Source: Bacteroidales bacterium (GTDB taxonomy: Bacteria; Bacteroidota; Bacteroidia; Bacteroidales; UBA3663). From it: a DNA stretch of 64,000 nt. Both the position numbers and the translations under genes were made by a program. The number at the start of each line of letters is the position of its first letter. Positions within the stretch are counted from its first letter, which is position 1. Location of the stretch: positions 43,366 through 107,365 of the forward strand of contig JAFZTS010000054.1 of the NCBI GenBank assembly GCA_017618715.1. Direction: 5' to 3'. Below are positions 25,341 to 33,577 of this stretch, in pieces. The notes under the pieces were generated by a model that worked only from the letters and a program-made list of their open reading frames with translations, was not told the DNA's origin and did no database searches.

Positions 25341-27482
25341 TTACTTCACAAGCACTTTGAGGGTGGTGCCATCGGAGAGCCTGATGATGTTGAGGCCACT
25401 CTGTGGAGCCTTGATGAGCTGGCCGGAGACGTTGTAGCGAACGGTCTCGTTGCCGGCCTTCTCTTCAATGGCGGCGATGCTTACACCCGGGTCTTGCTGG
25501 AGAACAACCTCGTCGGCATTGATCACTTCGCCAGTCGTCTGGTTGATGAGGAAGGCGACAACGCAGAGTTTCTTGTCCTGGATCAGGTCAAGCACAGCCA
25601 CATGGTCCTCGGGATCTTCGCTCACGCGGTCTTCACCGATGAGGACGCCGTTGAGGTCGGCTTCAAAGGTGCCGTTGATGGTCTCTCCTATCTTGGCGGG
25701 GCCGCTGATGCTGCCATCGACACCATTCAATACACCCCATCCTGCAACAGCCACATGGTTGTAGGTCATATCGAGGATGTAGCTGTCCATCCGAGTCAGC
25801 TCGCCGAGATATGGGTCATTGCCATACTCTTCGGCATATTCGCAATAGTAGTTGGCCTGTGCCCAGCTGCGGCCGGTACCCTTCAAGCCGTCGGCAACGA
25901 GGATATAGCCGATAGCAAGTGATGGATTTTCGTCTTCGAAGAAGAACTTCGTCTCGGTGCTGATGTTGATCTTGGTCTTCTCTTCGTCGGCCCATTCAGC
26001 CTGCACGGCGATGGCAGCAGGTGCAATGTCAGCCAGGACGGCTTCCACATCGTTCTTGATGTAATAGGGTTCTTCATAGGGGCTACTGCCATTGTATGGA
26101 TCGACTTCGGTCAGACGGTTGATGAGCATGCTTGGGTATCCTTGAATATATTTGCTCTGGACAGACATGTATTCTTCAATCTCCATCGGGTCGCCATTGT
26201 GGGAAGCAATGAGGACAATCTCATCGCCGAAGTCGGCGGCAAGCTTCTCCAATCCTACCCAGCCACGGGTACACCATCCGCACCATGTGCCGGTATATTC
26301 CTCGATGAGCGGTTTCATCTTGGCAGTTTCCGAAAGCACATAGAGGGTGCCCTTGGCAACACTTTCCTTCTCGTTGGCCTCGCCGTTCACCTTGGTGAGA
26401 ACAAGCTCGATCTTTTGTGTTCCAGCCTGTTCGCCTGTATTGAAGGAGATATTTACGGTGGCGTAGTCAAGAATGTTGGTGATGGGTCTGTCGAGCGTAA
26501 TGGTCTGCTCATCGACTTTCGCACCATTGACGTTCACATCGTAGGTGAAGTTCTGGATGCCATTCGAACCTGAGTTGGTGATGGTAACGGGGAAAGCAAC
26601 CTCCTGGTTGATGCTGGCATATTTTTCGCCAAAGTCGGCAAATGTAGCTGCGTTCTTGAGGAACTTGTCGCCGCCGATCAGGGCTTCTGCGCCCAGATAG
26701 TAGCCATACTGCGAGTAGTCGAACCAACCCACATATTGCAGATAGGCAGGGTTACCATACATTTCTGCATATTGCGAGTACAGTTCATCCTGATATTTCG
26801 ATGCGAAGTACATGGAGCCTTCGAACAATTTGTCACCATAGGTGATTGCAAATGGTTCTGCCTCGGGATGTTCTGCTATCCATGCCAAATATTTCTCATA
26901 CCAGGCATAGTACTCTGCGGTGGTGGTATAATCCTCGGGCGGATAATCGGTCATGTCAATCTTAGAGTCAAAGTAGAAACCAACGTATAGGCCGCCTTCG
27001 GGAATCTCGTACTTCTTGTCGAAGAGGACTTCGTTATATCCCACTTCGAGCGTTTCAACATTCTTGATTTCCAGGTCGTAACCATCGGCATATTTGCCAA
27101 CCTCGGAAAGTTTGGTCGAAACCCATGCCTTCGCATTGCTGATTCCGGTCGTTGAGGCCAGATAGAAGCGCATACCGTCGATGGTAGCTCCCTGTCCGGC
27201 CACCTTGTTGGGTATGTAAATGGCTAAAGCATAGTCGCAGTCGCACATGGTACCCAACGTCGTGATATCAGTATCGTCCCAGTAGCCGAACCAAGCCTGG
27301 CCGGGTTCGAGCTCATAGTCCAGCAGGGCTGCGGGAGCCTTCATCATCTGGGGCATCGTGGCGTGTTTCAAACTGTTTTTGAAGGGACTTTGTTTCGGCA
27401 GGCGGAAATCTTTTTGACCTGCTGCGCTGACGGTTGCTACCAGTGCGAGCAACATCACGATTGAGAGTAGTTTTTTAATCAT
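25341..27482 (-). CDS. Secreted Omp28-like protein with thioredoxin-type CxxC
   Basis: A 713-residue exported protein. Signal peptide MIKKLLSIVMLLALVATVSA; an N-terminal region of about 370 residues of unknown fold; then a thioredoxin-like domain with W400-C401-G402-W403-C404 and a cis-Pro region (IQGYPSMLINR), as in Omp28-related proteins of Bacteroidetes; then a C-terminal sorting tail (VSGQLIKAPQSGLNIIRLSDG ... LKVLVK). This suggests thiol-disulfide chemistry or redox-linked binding at the cell surface. It is the second gene of a pair, 35 nt behind 27518-28150, sharing one promoter near 28444. Confidence 0.8.
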   Translation of the reverse strand: MIKKLLSIVMLLALVATVSAAGQKDFRLPKQSPFKNSLKHATMPQMMKAPAALLDYELEPGQAWFGYWDDTDITTLGTMCDCDYALAIYIPNKVAGQGATIDGMRFYLASTTGISNAKAWVSTKLSEVGKYADGYDLEIKNVETLEVGYNEVLFDKKYEIPEGGLYVGFYFDSKIDMTDYPPEDYTTTAEYYAWYEKYLAWIAEHPEAEPFAITYGDKLFEGSMYFASKYQDELYSQYAEMYGNPAYLQYVGWFDYSQYGYYLGAEALIGGDKFLKNAATFADFGEKYASINQEVAFPVTITNSGSNGIQNFTYDVNVNGAKVDEQTITLDRPITNILDYATVNISFNTGEQAGTQKIELVLTKVNGEANEKESVAKGTLYVLSETAKMKPLIEEYTGTWCGWCTRGWVGLEKLAADFGDEIVLIASHNGDPMEIEEYMSVQSKYIQGYPSMLINRLTEVDPYNGSSPYEEPYYIKNDVEAVLADIAPAAIAVQAEWADEEKTKINISTETKFFFEDENPSLAIGYILVADGLKGTGRSWAQANYYCEYAEEYGNDPYLGELTRMDSYILDMTYNHVAVAGWGVLNGVDGSISGPAKIGETINGTFEADLNGVLIGEDRVSEDPEDHVAVLDLIQDKKLCVVAFLINQTTGEVINADEVVLQQDPGVSIAAIEEKAGNETVRYNVSGQLIKAPQSGLNIIRLSDGTTLKVLVK

Positions 27483-27517
27483 GTCTCAAAAAATTAAAGG
27501 TTAGTAAATAAAATTGG

Positions 27518-28150
27518 TTATTTGACGATAATCTTGCGTGCTGATTTGCTGTCCTTGACGATGTAAACGCCGCGTTTGAGTTGCAGGCGTTCGATGGCAT
27601 CGGCATTCAGCATGACGGGGCGACCGCTGAGGTCATAGACGTCGGCGCGGCTCGAAGCATTGGAGATGTTCTCGATGCTCGAAGGCTCGCCGTTCAGGAA
27701 TTCGATGTAGATGGAAAGCTCTTCGCCCCCAACGTTCACGTCGAGTTTGGCAAGCAGGTGTCCCTCCTTGCGAATTGTGTAGGCATCGAATTGTGTTTGG
27801 ATCTTGCTTCCCGAGAAGGTTTTGTCAAGCTCGGTGACACTGTTCATCGGGGAACATGCGCCACCCATGCACCATTGCAGGGACTTCGCACGGAAAGTGT
27901 GCTCGAGGATCGCCAGGTGTGCCGTACCGCTTATTGTACTGCCGTCCTTGCTCACGAGCATCAGTCCCGTTTCGGGAGCCTCGGCTGGATTGGTCTCACA
28001 TGACAGATCTCCGAAAAGGTCTTCTGCGGCTTCGATGGAGACGGCGCCATTCTCAAGGGGCTTGCCTTGATACTGGAACTCGAAATTCTGTGCGAAGACT
28101 GCCAGAGGTGTGGCAAGAATCATGAATAAGGTGATAAAGAATTGCTTCAT
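27518..28150 (-). CDS. Small secreted T9SS-tail protein
   Basis: A 210-residue exported protein: signal peptide MKQFFITLFMILATPLAVFA, a beta-rich domain of about 120 residues with a CETN and a CMGGACS segment, and a sorting tail (VYDLSGRPVMLN ... RGVYIVKDSKSARKIIVK). The family was not recognised. It lies 35 nt upstream of the Omp28-like gene in the same direction, which suggests a joint role at the surface; the Cys residues could be clients of the partner's CxxC site, an inference only. Confidence 0.65.
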   Translation of the reverse strand: MKQFFITLFMILATPLAVFAQNFEFQYQGKPLENGAVSIEAAEDLFGDLSCETNPAEAPETGLMLVSKDGSTISGTAHLAILEHTFRAKSLQWCMGGACSPMNSVTELDKTFSGSKIQTQFDAYTIRKEGHLLAKLDVNVGGEELSIYIEFLNGEPSSIENISNASSRADVYDLSGRPVMLNADAIERLQLKRGVYIVKDSKSARKIIVK

Positions 28151-28234
28151 AGGCGAATGAATTATGGGTTGTTATTTTGTTAGTCTAAATGTGTCGCTTC
28201 TATTATAACAACAAATGAATTCATTGATATTTTG

Positions 28235-28382
28235 GTGAAAATGGCCTCGTCTCTCGCTCCAATAGCGGAGACTTGGCCGGATGGATTTTATGCCCGAAGG
28301 GCAATTTTATGCAGGTATTGGACCTGCTCATTTTCCGGCAGCCTGGCTCGGCTATTGATGCCAGAGCCGCTGCCATTTTCAC
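28235..28382. mobile_element. Palindromic multi-hairpin element, copy A
   Basis: A 148-bp non-coding unit with perfect 11-bp terminal inverted repeats (GTGAAAATGGC at 28235-28245; GCCATTTTCAC at 28372-28382). Inside, four hairpins follow one another: 28243-28278, 28291-28303 (TGCCC-GAA-GGGCA), 28311-28327 (GCAGGT-ATTGG-ACCTGC) and 28337-28374 (three-tier stem, loop with ATTG). They are joined by linkers that all contain ATTTT. It belongs to the same family as 31245-31524 and lies in the long leader of the minus-strand operon that begins near 28437. No transposase is encoded. Confidence 0.75.
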
Positions 28383-28443
28383 TCTTCTTTCAAAGTTTTT
28401 GGGTCATGTTTTATCGTTTTCGTTTCTATTGAAATATACGCTG

Positions 28444-28451
28444 CAAATATA
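28444..28451 (-). promoter_or_regulatory. Promoter -7 box of the Omp28-like operon
   Basis: Minus-strand TATATTTG. Transcription from near 28437 gives a leader of about 285 nt that contains the whole of element copy A. The -33 box is weak. Confidence 0.5.
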
Positions 28452-28631
28452 CGAAAAATGTTTATGAAATCGGCCTGATTATTGAATTATTGTTAAAACA
28501 TTCCCCCCCATCGCCGCAATAATGTAACCTTTTGCTTTACATAGTTGTCAAAATGTTTGCAAAGTATTTGAGGCAATATTGTAAAAAAATGCTGAATTTC
28601 TACGAATTAATGATGAAAAAAACGCACAAAT

Positions 28632-28663
28632 ATTGGATTATTCAAAAAAATGATATATCTTTG
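28632..28663 (+). promoter_or_regulatory. Promoter of the GH31 gene
   Basis: TATCTTTG (28656-28663) preceded at 19-20 nt by ATTGG (28632-28636, imperfect -33). The start codon is at 28691. Confidence 0.6.
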
Positions 28664-28690
28664 CTGCGAGAAAACCAATAAATCAACAAT

Positions 28691-31087
28691 ATGAAGAACC
28701 AATCCTTATTCAGAAATCTGGCCGGCATCATGATGCTGGGTCTATTCTGCCACGCACAGGGGCAGACCGTCGAGTTCATGACTCCCGACATCGTGCGTAT
28801 CACCAAGACGGCTGACGGTCAGAAGGTTAAGAAGCAATCGCTCGTAGTAATTGCCCAACCCGAAGTCGTGAAAGTGAAGGTGAGCGAGGCCAACGGCAAG
28901 AAACGCTATCAGTCGAAGGCGCTGACCGTCACCGTTGATGAGAGCAACGGCCAGGTCACCTTCTGCAAGCCCGACGAGACCGTTCTGCTCGTCGATGCTG
29001 GCAGTAGCTTCATCCCCATCACCGAGGGCATCGACAAGGGCGCGTACAAGGTGAAGCAATCGTTCGCGCTCGAAAAGAATGAACCCATCTACGGCTTGGG
29101 CATGCTGCAGAACGGAAAGATGAATCTGCGCGGTGAACACCGCAACATGCAGCAGTCGAACCTTGAGGACTATGCCCACTTCTTCCAGAGCATCAAGGGC
29201 TATGGCGTATTCTGGGACAACTACTCTCCCACCCGTATCGACGACGACGAGCAGCTCACCCTCGTGTCCGAAGTCGGCAAGCTCGTTGACTATTACTTCA
29301 TCTATGGCGGTTCGGCCGATGGCGTCATCAGCCGTATGCGTCAACTGTCGGGACATGTTCCGATGCTTCCGCTTTGGACCTACGGCTTCCACCAGAGCCG
29401 CGAACGCTACAAGAGCCAGAACGAGCTGCTCGAAGTGGTGCGCAAGTATCGCGAGCTTAAGGTTCCCTTCGATGGCATCATCCAGGACTGGCAATATTGG
29501 GGCAGCAACTACACCTGGAATGCGATGGAGTTCATCAGCCCTGAATTTTCCCGCGCTCAGGCGATGATCGACGAGGTGCATCAGCGCAATGCCCACATCA
29601 GCATCTCCATCTGGGCAAGTTTCGGACCGATGTCCAAACCCTACCGTGAGCTCGACGAGAAGGGCCTGCTGTTCCACTTCAAGACTTGGCCCGAGTCGGG
29701 ATTGGAGCCTTGGCCACCACGCCTTGACTATCCTTCGGGAGTGCGCGTCTATGACTGCTATTCGCCCGAGGCACGCGACATCTATTGGAAGCACCTGTCA
29801 CGCCTGCACCAGATGGGCATCGATGCCTGGTGGATGGATTCGACCGACCCCGATCACGCCCAGTACAAGGACAGTGACCTCGACGAAGCTTGCGCCATGG
29901 GCAGTTGGCGTTCGGTGCGCAACGTATTCCCATTGATGACCGTGGGCGGCGTGGACGAGCACCAGCGTGCCGTCGATACGCAGAAGCGACCCTTCATCCT
30001 CACCCGTTCGTTCTTTGCCGGACAGCAGCGCTACGGTGCCAATACTTGGAGCGGCGACGTGGGCAGTTCGTGGGAGAGCTTGCGCAAGCAGGTGCCGCTT
30101 TGCCTGAATTATACGCTTTGCGCCGCGCCCCATGTCAACACCGACATCGGCGGATTCTTCGCCAACAGCTATAATCGCCGCAGTGCCGACAACTCGGCCA
30201 CCAAGAACCCGCAGTTCCAGGAGCTCTATGTGCGCTGGATGCAGTTCGGCCTGTTCTGCCCCATGATGCGCAGCCACGGCACGGAGGTCTATCGCGAACT
30301 CTATTATTACGGCAAGGAGGGCGAGCCCGTCTATGATGCGCTGGTTTCGGCCGTCAAGATGCGCTATCGTCTGCTGCCCTACATCTACAGCCAGAGCTGG
30401 CAGGTGAGCCGCAACGACGATTCGTTCATGCGCGCCCTGGTGATGGATTTCGCCAACGACGAGAACGTGTGGAACCTTGGCCGCGAATACATGTTCGGCC
30501 ACAACCTGCTCGTTTGCCCCGTGGTCGATCCGCTCTTCACGCAGGAGAAGATTGTGAAGACCGACGAGATGTCGGGTTGGGATCAGAAGGACAATGATGA
30601 GTATGCCAATGGTTGGCCGAAGGTGGATTGGAGCCAGAAGAAGGAATTCGAGGTCTATCTGCCGAAGGGTGCCGACTGGTACGACTATTGGACCGGGACC
30701 AAACTGCAGGGCGGGCAGAAGCTCTTGGCCGATGCGCCCCTCGCCCATTCCCCACTCTACGTCAAGGCTGGTTCGATTCTTCCGATGGGACAGGATTTGC
30801 AGTATTCCAACGAAAAGCCGTGGGACAACATCACGCTGACCGTCTATCCTGGACAGAATGCCACGTTCTGCCTCTATGAGGACGAGGGCGACGGCTTCGG
30901 CTACCAGCAGGGCCAGTACACCGAAATCCCGATGACTTGGAATGAACGCAGCCGCACGCTCACCATCGGTGCCCGCAAAGGCCAGTTCGAGGGAATGCTC
31001 GCCCAGCGCACCTTCCTCGTCCGCATGGTCGGCGGTGAGGCTAAGCCTGTCACCTATTCGGGAAAGAAGGTGAGCATCAAGCTTTGA
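28691..31087 (+). CDS. GH31 alpha-glucosidase/alpha-xylosidase
   Basis: A 798-residue exported glycoside hydrolase of family 31, a retaining enzyme acting on alpha-linked glucose or xylose. A signal peptide precedes an N-terminal beta-sandwich (GLGMLQNGKMNLRG is the typical substrate-loop strand), a TIM-barrel with nucleophile Asp383 in DAWWMDSTDPD and acid Asp456 in WSGDVGSSWESL, and C-terminal beta domains. WQYWG and DIGGFF are further GH31 landmarks. It has no sorting tail, so periplasmic location is likely. Its promoter is its own. The neighbours are two copies of a palindromic element rather than other sugar genes; a link with the polysaccharide locus at 35-47 kb is possible but unproven. 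Confidence 0.9.
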   Translation: MKNQSLFRNLAGIMMLGLFCHAQGQTVEFMTPDIVRITKTADGQKVKKQSLVVIAQPEVVKVKVSEANGKKRYQSKALTVTVDESNGQVTFCKPDETVLLVDAGSSFIPITEGIDKGAYKVKQSFALEKNEPIYGLGMLQNGKMNLRGEHRNMQQSNLEDYAHFFQSIKGYGVFWDNYSPTRIDDDEQLTLVSEVGKLVDYYFIYGGSADGVISRMRQLSGHVPMLPLWTYGFHQSRERYKSQNELLEVVRKYRELKVPFDGIIQDWQYWGSNYTWNAMEFISPEFSRAQAMIDEVHQRNAHISISIWASFGPMSKPYRELDEKGLLFHFKTWPESGLEPWPPRLDYPSGVRVYDCYSPEARDIYWKHLSRLHQMGIDAWWMDSTDPDHAQYKDSDLDEACAMGSWRSVRNVFPLMTVGGVDEHQRAVDTQKRPFILTRSFFAGQQRYGANTWSGDVGSSWESLRKQVPLCLNYTLCAAPHVNTDIGGFFANSYNRRSADNSATKNPQFQELYVRWMQFGLFCPMMRSHGTEVYRELYYYGKEGEPVYDALVSAVKMRYRLLPYIYSQSWQVSRNDDSFMRALVMDFANDENVWNLGREYMFGHNLLVCPVVDPLFTQEKIVKTDEMSGWDQKDNDEYANGWPKVDWSQKKEFEVYLPKGADWYDYWTGTKLQGGQKLLADAPLAHSPLYVKAGSILPMGQDLQYSNEKPWDNITLTVYPGQNATFCLYEDEGDGFGYQQGQYTEIPMTWNERSRTLTIGARKGQFEGMLAQRTFLVRMVGGEAKPVTYSGKKVSIKL

Positions 31088-31153
31088 AGATAGAGTTTTT
31101 TCACGTCGAAAACCGCCTTTTTTGACCATTTGCTGCATTTTTTTCCAAAAGAA

Positions 31154-31185
31154 TTTGGAATTAATCCGATTTTGGCATATATTTG
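31154..31185 (+). promoter_or_regulatory. Promoter upstream of element B-C and the BspA-like gene
   Basis: TTTG (31154-31157), exactly 20 nt, TATATTTG (31178-31185). The next gene on this strand starts at 31585, so the leader would be about 390 nt and would contain the composite palindromic element. Confidence 0.65.
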
Positions 31186-31244
31186 CAGTGCAATTTCGAC
31201 AAAACTCGAAACACATAACCGATAATAATACTTCGTAACTCAAG

Positions 31245-31524
31245 GTGAAAATGGCAGACAACCTCGGCCCAATGGCCTGGTTGTTTCTGCCGGAAAATGA
31301 GCAGGTCCAATACCTGCAAAAAATTGCTGCGCAGAAAATCCATCCGGCTCCAAACAATTCAGGGTGTAGTCCCCAAAAAACTTGACCGTGTAGTCCCTAA
31401 AACAGCTTGACCGGAACCCGCATTATTTTCTGCACGAAGTGCAATTTTCTGCTGCCATTGAGGCAGCACATTTTCCGGATTTAGAGACGGGCTATTGAAG
31501 CCCACGTCTCAAATCCATTTTCAC
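31245..31524. mobile_element. Palindromic multi-hairpin element, composite B-C
   Basis: A 280-bp unit bounded by GTGAAAATGG (31245-31254) and CCATTTTCAC (31515-31524). The left half holds hairpins 31253-31291, 31301-31317 and 31325-31333; the right half mirrors it with 31431-31443 (TGCAC-GAA-GTGCA), 31450-31468 (TGCTGCC-ATTGA-GGCAGCA) and 31477-31516. Linkers (ATTTTC, CATTTTCC, ATTTTCAC) match copy A, but most stems differ in sequence and still pair. The centre (about 31350-31425) is unrelated to copy A and holds a 24/25-bp direct repeat. The flanks AAG/AAG may be a 3-bp target duplication. Confidence 0.7.
31364..31412 (+). repeat. Tandem pair of a 24/25-bp sequence
   Basis: GTGTAGTCCC-C-AAAAAACTTGACC (31364-31387) is followed at once by a variant with GTGTAGTCCCTAAAACAGC-TTGACC (31388-31412). 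The look is that of insertion-sequence ends, so it may be a scar of a lost element inside B-C. Confidence 0.55.
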
Positions 31525-31584
31525 AAGGATATCAAAAAAATAAACCGCCAAAACTACAAACCTAAAAATAAAAACCAAATTATT

Positions 31585-32427
31585 ATGAAAAACTTTACAT
31601 GTTCAATCGTGAAAGCCGCAGGCATCGCAATGGCCTGCTGGTTCCTCCCCTCTCTGGGCTTGGCCTCCGTCGAGGTCAATGGAGTGTATTATGATCTGGA
31701 TGAGGCTGACCAGACTGCCGTCGTGGTTGCCAATCCCGACAAATATGTCGGCACTGTGAACATCCCCGGCGACATCACCGTCGATGGCAAGACCTATCTC
31801 GTTACCGCCATCGCCGACTGTGCCTTCATCGACAACTACGACCTCGAACAGGTCTATATGGAGTCCTCCAATCTGACTAAAATCGGCTTCAGCGCCTTCG
31901 AGCGTTGCTACTCGCTGAACAGCGTCACACTACCCGAGGGCTTGAAATTCTTCAACTACGAAGCCTTCAAGGACTGCCGCAGCCTGGAGCGTGTCCAGCT
32001 GCCCAGCACGCTGGAGCACATCGGCGGCCGCTCGTTCATGAATTGCGTCAGCCTGACAAAGATCAATGTCCCCGAGTCAGCCGCTTATCTCGGCAACAAG
32101 TGGTTGTATGACTGCCCCTTGATCGTCCTCGTAGCCGATAGCCAGGAACCTCTGAAACTCAAGGAAGACCCCTTCGAGGGACTCGACAAGGATGCCTGCA
32201 TCCTCAGCGTACCCGAGGGCTGCAAGGAAGCCTATCAGGCAGCAAAAGTCTGGAAAGACTTCCTGATCTTCGAGAACTATGACGAGGGTGGCACCACCGC
32301 CATCGAAAGCATCAGCGACCAGAGCCCCGCTTCCCGTCAGATCTTCGACCTCCAGGGCCGTCGCCTGAACAATGCTTCCCGCCACTCGATCATCATCGAG
32401 AACGGACGGAAGCGCATTGAGTGGTAG
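31585..32427 (+). CDS. BspA-like LRR_5 protein with altered sorting tail
   Basis: A 280-residue exported protein. Start at 31585 because MKNFTCSIVKAAGIAMACWF begins the signal peptide; the longer ORF would translate part of the palindromic element. Four to five BspA-type leucine-rich repeats fill residues about 75-190 (LTKIGFSAFERCYSLNSVTL, FFNYEAFKDCRSLERVQL, LEHIGGRSFMNCVSLTKINV). The tail keeps DLQGRRLNNA and ENGRK but has HSIIIENGRKRIEW in place of the usual G-I-Y ... K-V-x-x-K, so sorting may be changed or lost. It ends at a strong terminator. Confidence 0.78.
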   Translation: MKNFTCSIVKAAGIAMACWFLPSLGLASVEVNGVYYDLDEADQTAVVVANPDKYVGTVNIPGDITVDGKTYLVTAIADCAFIDNYDLEQVYMESSNLTKIGFSAFERCYSLNSVTLPEGLKFFNYEAFKDCRSLERVQLPSTLEHIGGRSFMNCVSLTKINVPESAAYLGNKWLYDCPLIVLVADSQEPLKLKEDPFEGLDKDACILSVPEGCKEAYQAAKVWKDFLIFENYDEGGTTAIESISDQSPASRQIFDLQGRRLNNASRHSIIIENGRKRIEW

Positions 32428-32453
32428 GAATATATAAAGATTCGAGAATAAAC

Positions 32454-32485
32454 AAAGGCCCGCACCAATTGGTGCGGGCCTTTTT
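32454..32485 (+). terminator. Strong intrinsic terminator
   Basis: A 13-bp perfect stem AAAGGCCCGCACC (32454-32466) / GGTGCGGGCCTTT (32471-32483) with loop AATT and a T-run to 32485. It lies between convergent genes and, with A's on the other side, may work in both directions. Confidence 0.9.
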
Positions 32486-32545
32486 ATTTCGCCTCCCAGT
32501 GCCCCGTTTTTTTCTAAGCAACCGTCGGTCACCACCACGTCACCA

Positions 32546-33325
32546 TCACACCAGCCCTGGCCATTCGCCGCGGATAGGCTTGCACATGGTATAGGTGGCG
32601 GGGCATCCATTCACGACGTAGAGATCGTTGTCGTAGGTCTTGAGGACCTGGACGCCACGCTGTCGGGTGTCCCAACCATCGGCGATGATCACGAGGAAGA
32701 AGTGCTTGCCGTTGTACATCGCCGACTCGGTGTCCTCGTTTGCTGCGTGCTCGATGCGGACGGTGTAGGGGGTGTTGGGGGTATAGGCATTCATGTTCGA
32801 GGCACCCTGAAGCAGCGCGGCAGGAAGATAACGCTGGCAATAGGAGTCGTTGGGGCGTCCGAACTTTTCCTTGAGGATGCGCAATATCTCACTCACTGCC
32901 AATGAGGAGCAGAAGGCGGCAAAGCACTTCTCCCCTTCCTGGCGATCGCGGGCATAGATTTCCATAGCCATCGGGATGAGGGCAGGCACGGTGTATTCGC
33001 TCTTACCCAACAGGTTGCGATAAACCTGCTTCAACTCCTCCGCGTCCGAGGGGATATTAGTGAACGAGACGAGCACCGCATCCTCGTCCTTCCTTACCGT
33101 GTAGTTGTGACCGTTGATCGAGATCGTCTCGGCCTTCGCTTCTGTCTTCGCTTCTGCCTTTTCTTCGTCTTTCACTTTGTCAAGCTCTTCCTGCGCAGCG
33201 GCCGATGCCGTCTTCAGGATTTCTTTAAAGCCCTTGGTCAGGTCCTCAAGGTTTTTGGGGGCGTCTTTGCTGCCGCCCATCATATTGGCAATCGTCTTGG
33301 CGATGTCCTTGAAGTTCAGATTCAT
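32546..33325 (-). CDS. Unrecognised cytoplasmic protein
   Basis: A 259-residue protein without a signal peptide. Residues 1-65 are helical and charged, ending in a low-complexity Lys/Glu/Ala run (DEEKAEAKTEAKAE) that looks like a linker or coiled coil. A compact domain follows (about 70-259: SINGHNYTVRKDEDAVLVSF ... RPNDSYCQRYLPAALLQGASNMNAY ... WDTRQRGVQVLKTYDNDLYVVNGCPAT). I could not assign it to a family with confidence. It has its own promoter and is convergent with the BspA-like gene. Confidence 0.7.
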   Translation of the reverse strand: MNLNFKDIAKTIANMMGGSKDAPKNLEDLTKGFKEILKTASAAAQEELDKVKDEEKAEAKTEAKAETISINGHNYTVRKDEDAVLVSFTNIPSDAEELKQVYRNLLGKSEYTVPALIPMAMEIYARDRQEGEKCFAAFCSSLAVSEILRILKEKFGRPNDSYCQRYLPAALLQGASNMNAYTPNTPYTVRIEHAANEDTESAMYNGKHFFLVIIADGWDTRQRGVQVLKTYDNDLYVVNGCPATYTMCKPIRGEWPGLV

Positions 33326-33430
33326 AATGATTGTCTTTTGGATTATTCACTCGTTATTGTCATTCACTTTTGTTTTCGGCATGCAAGGTATTCTTGTCGA
33401 TGGATGTCCTGCTTTTCTTGATTGTTGGTG

Positions 33431-33462
33431 CAAATATAGTTATTTATTTCGGGATATGCAAG
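33431..33462 (-). promoter_or_regulatory. Promoter of the unrecognised protein gene
   Basis: On the minus strand CTTG (33462-33459), 20 nt, TATATTTG (33438-33431). The leader to the ATG at 33325 would be about 100 nt. Confidence 0.6.
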
Positions 33463-33577
33463 TATTTTTGGGGAAAATGTGGAAATTTTTACTCCACTAC
33501 GTGGAAGCTTAGCTCCGTGCGCACGGTGTCCATCTCGCAAATCTGTTGCGCAAGGAGATGTAAAGAATTTGCGAATA

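Noticed and set aside
29798..31357. A 519-codon minus-strand ORF across the GH31 gene and element B
   Set aside because: It runs antisense to a complete GH31 enzyme and through a palindromic repeat; no motif supports it.
28235..31524. Reading the palindromic elements as integron attC sites
   Set aside because: Like attC sites they keep structure over sequence, but no integrase, no gene cassettes and no attC-like GTTRRRY core are present.
28235..31524. Reading the palindromic elements as a retron or group II intron
   Set aside because: There is no reverse transcriptase in the window and no intron boundary or domain V-like motif.
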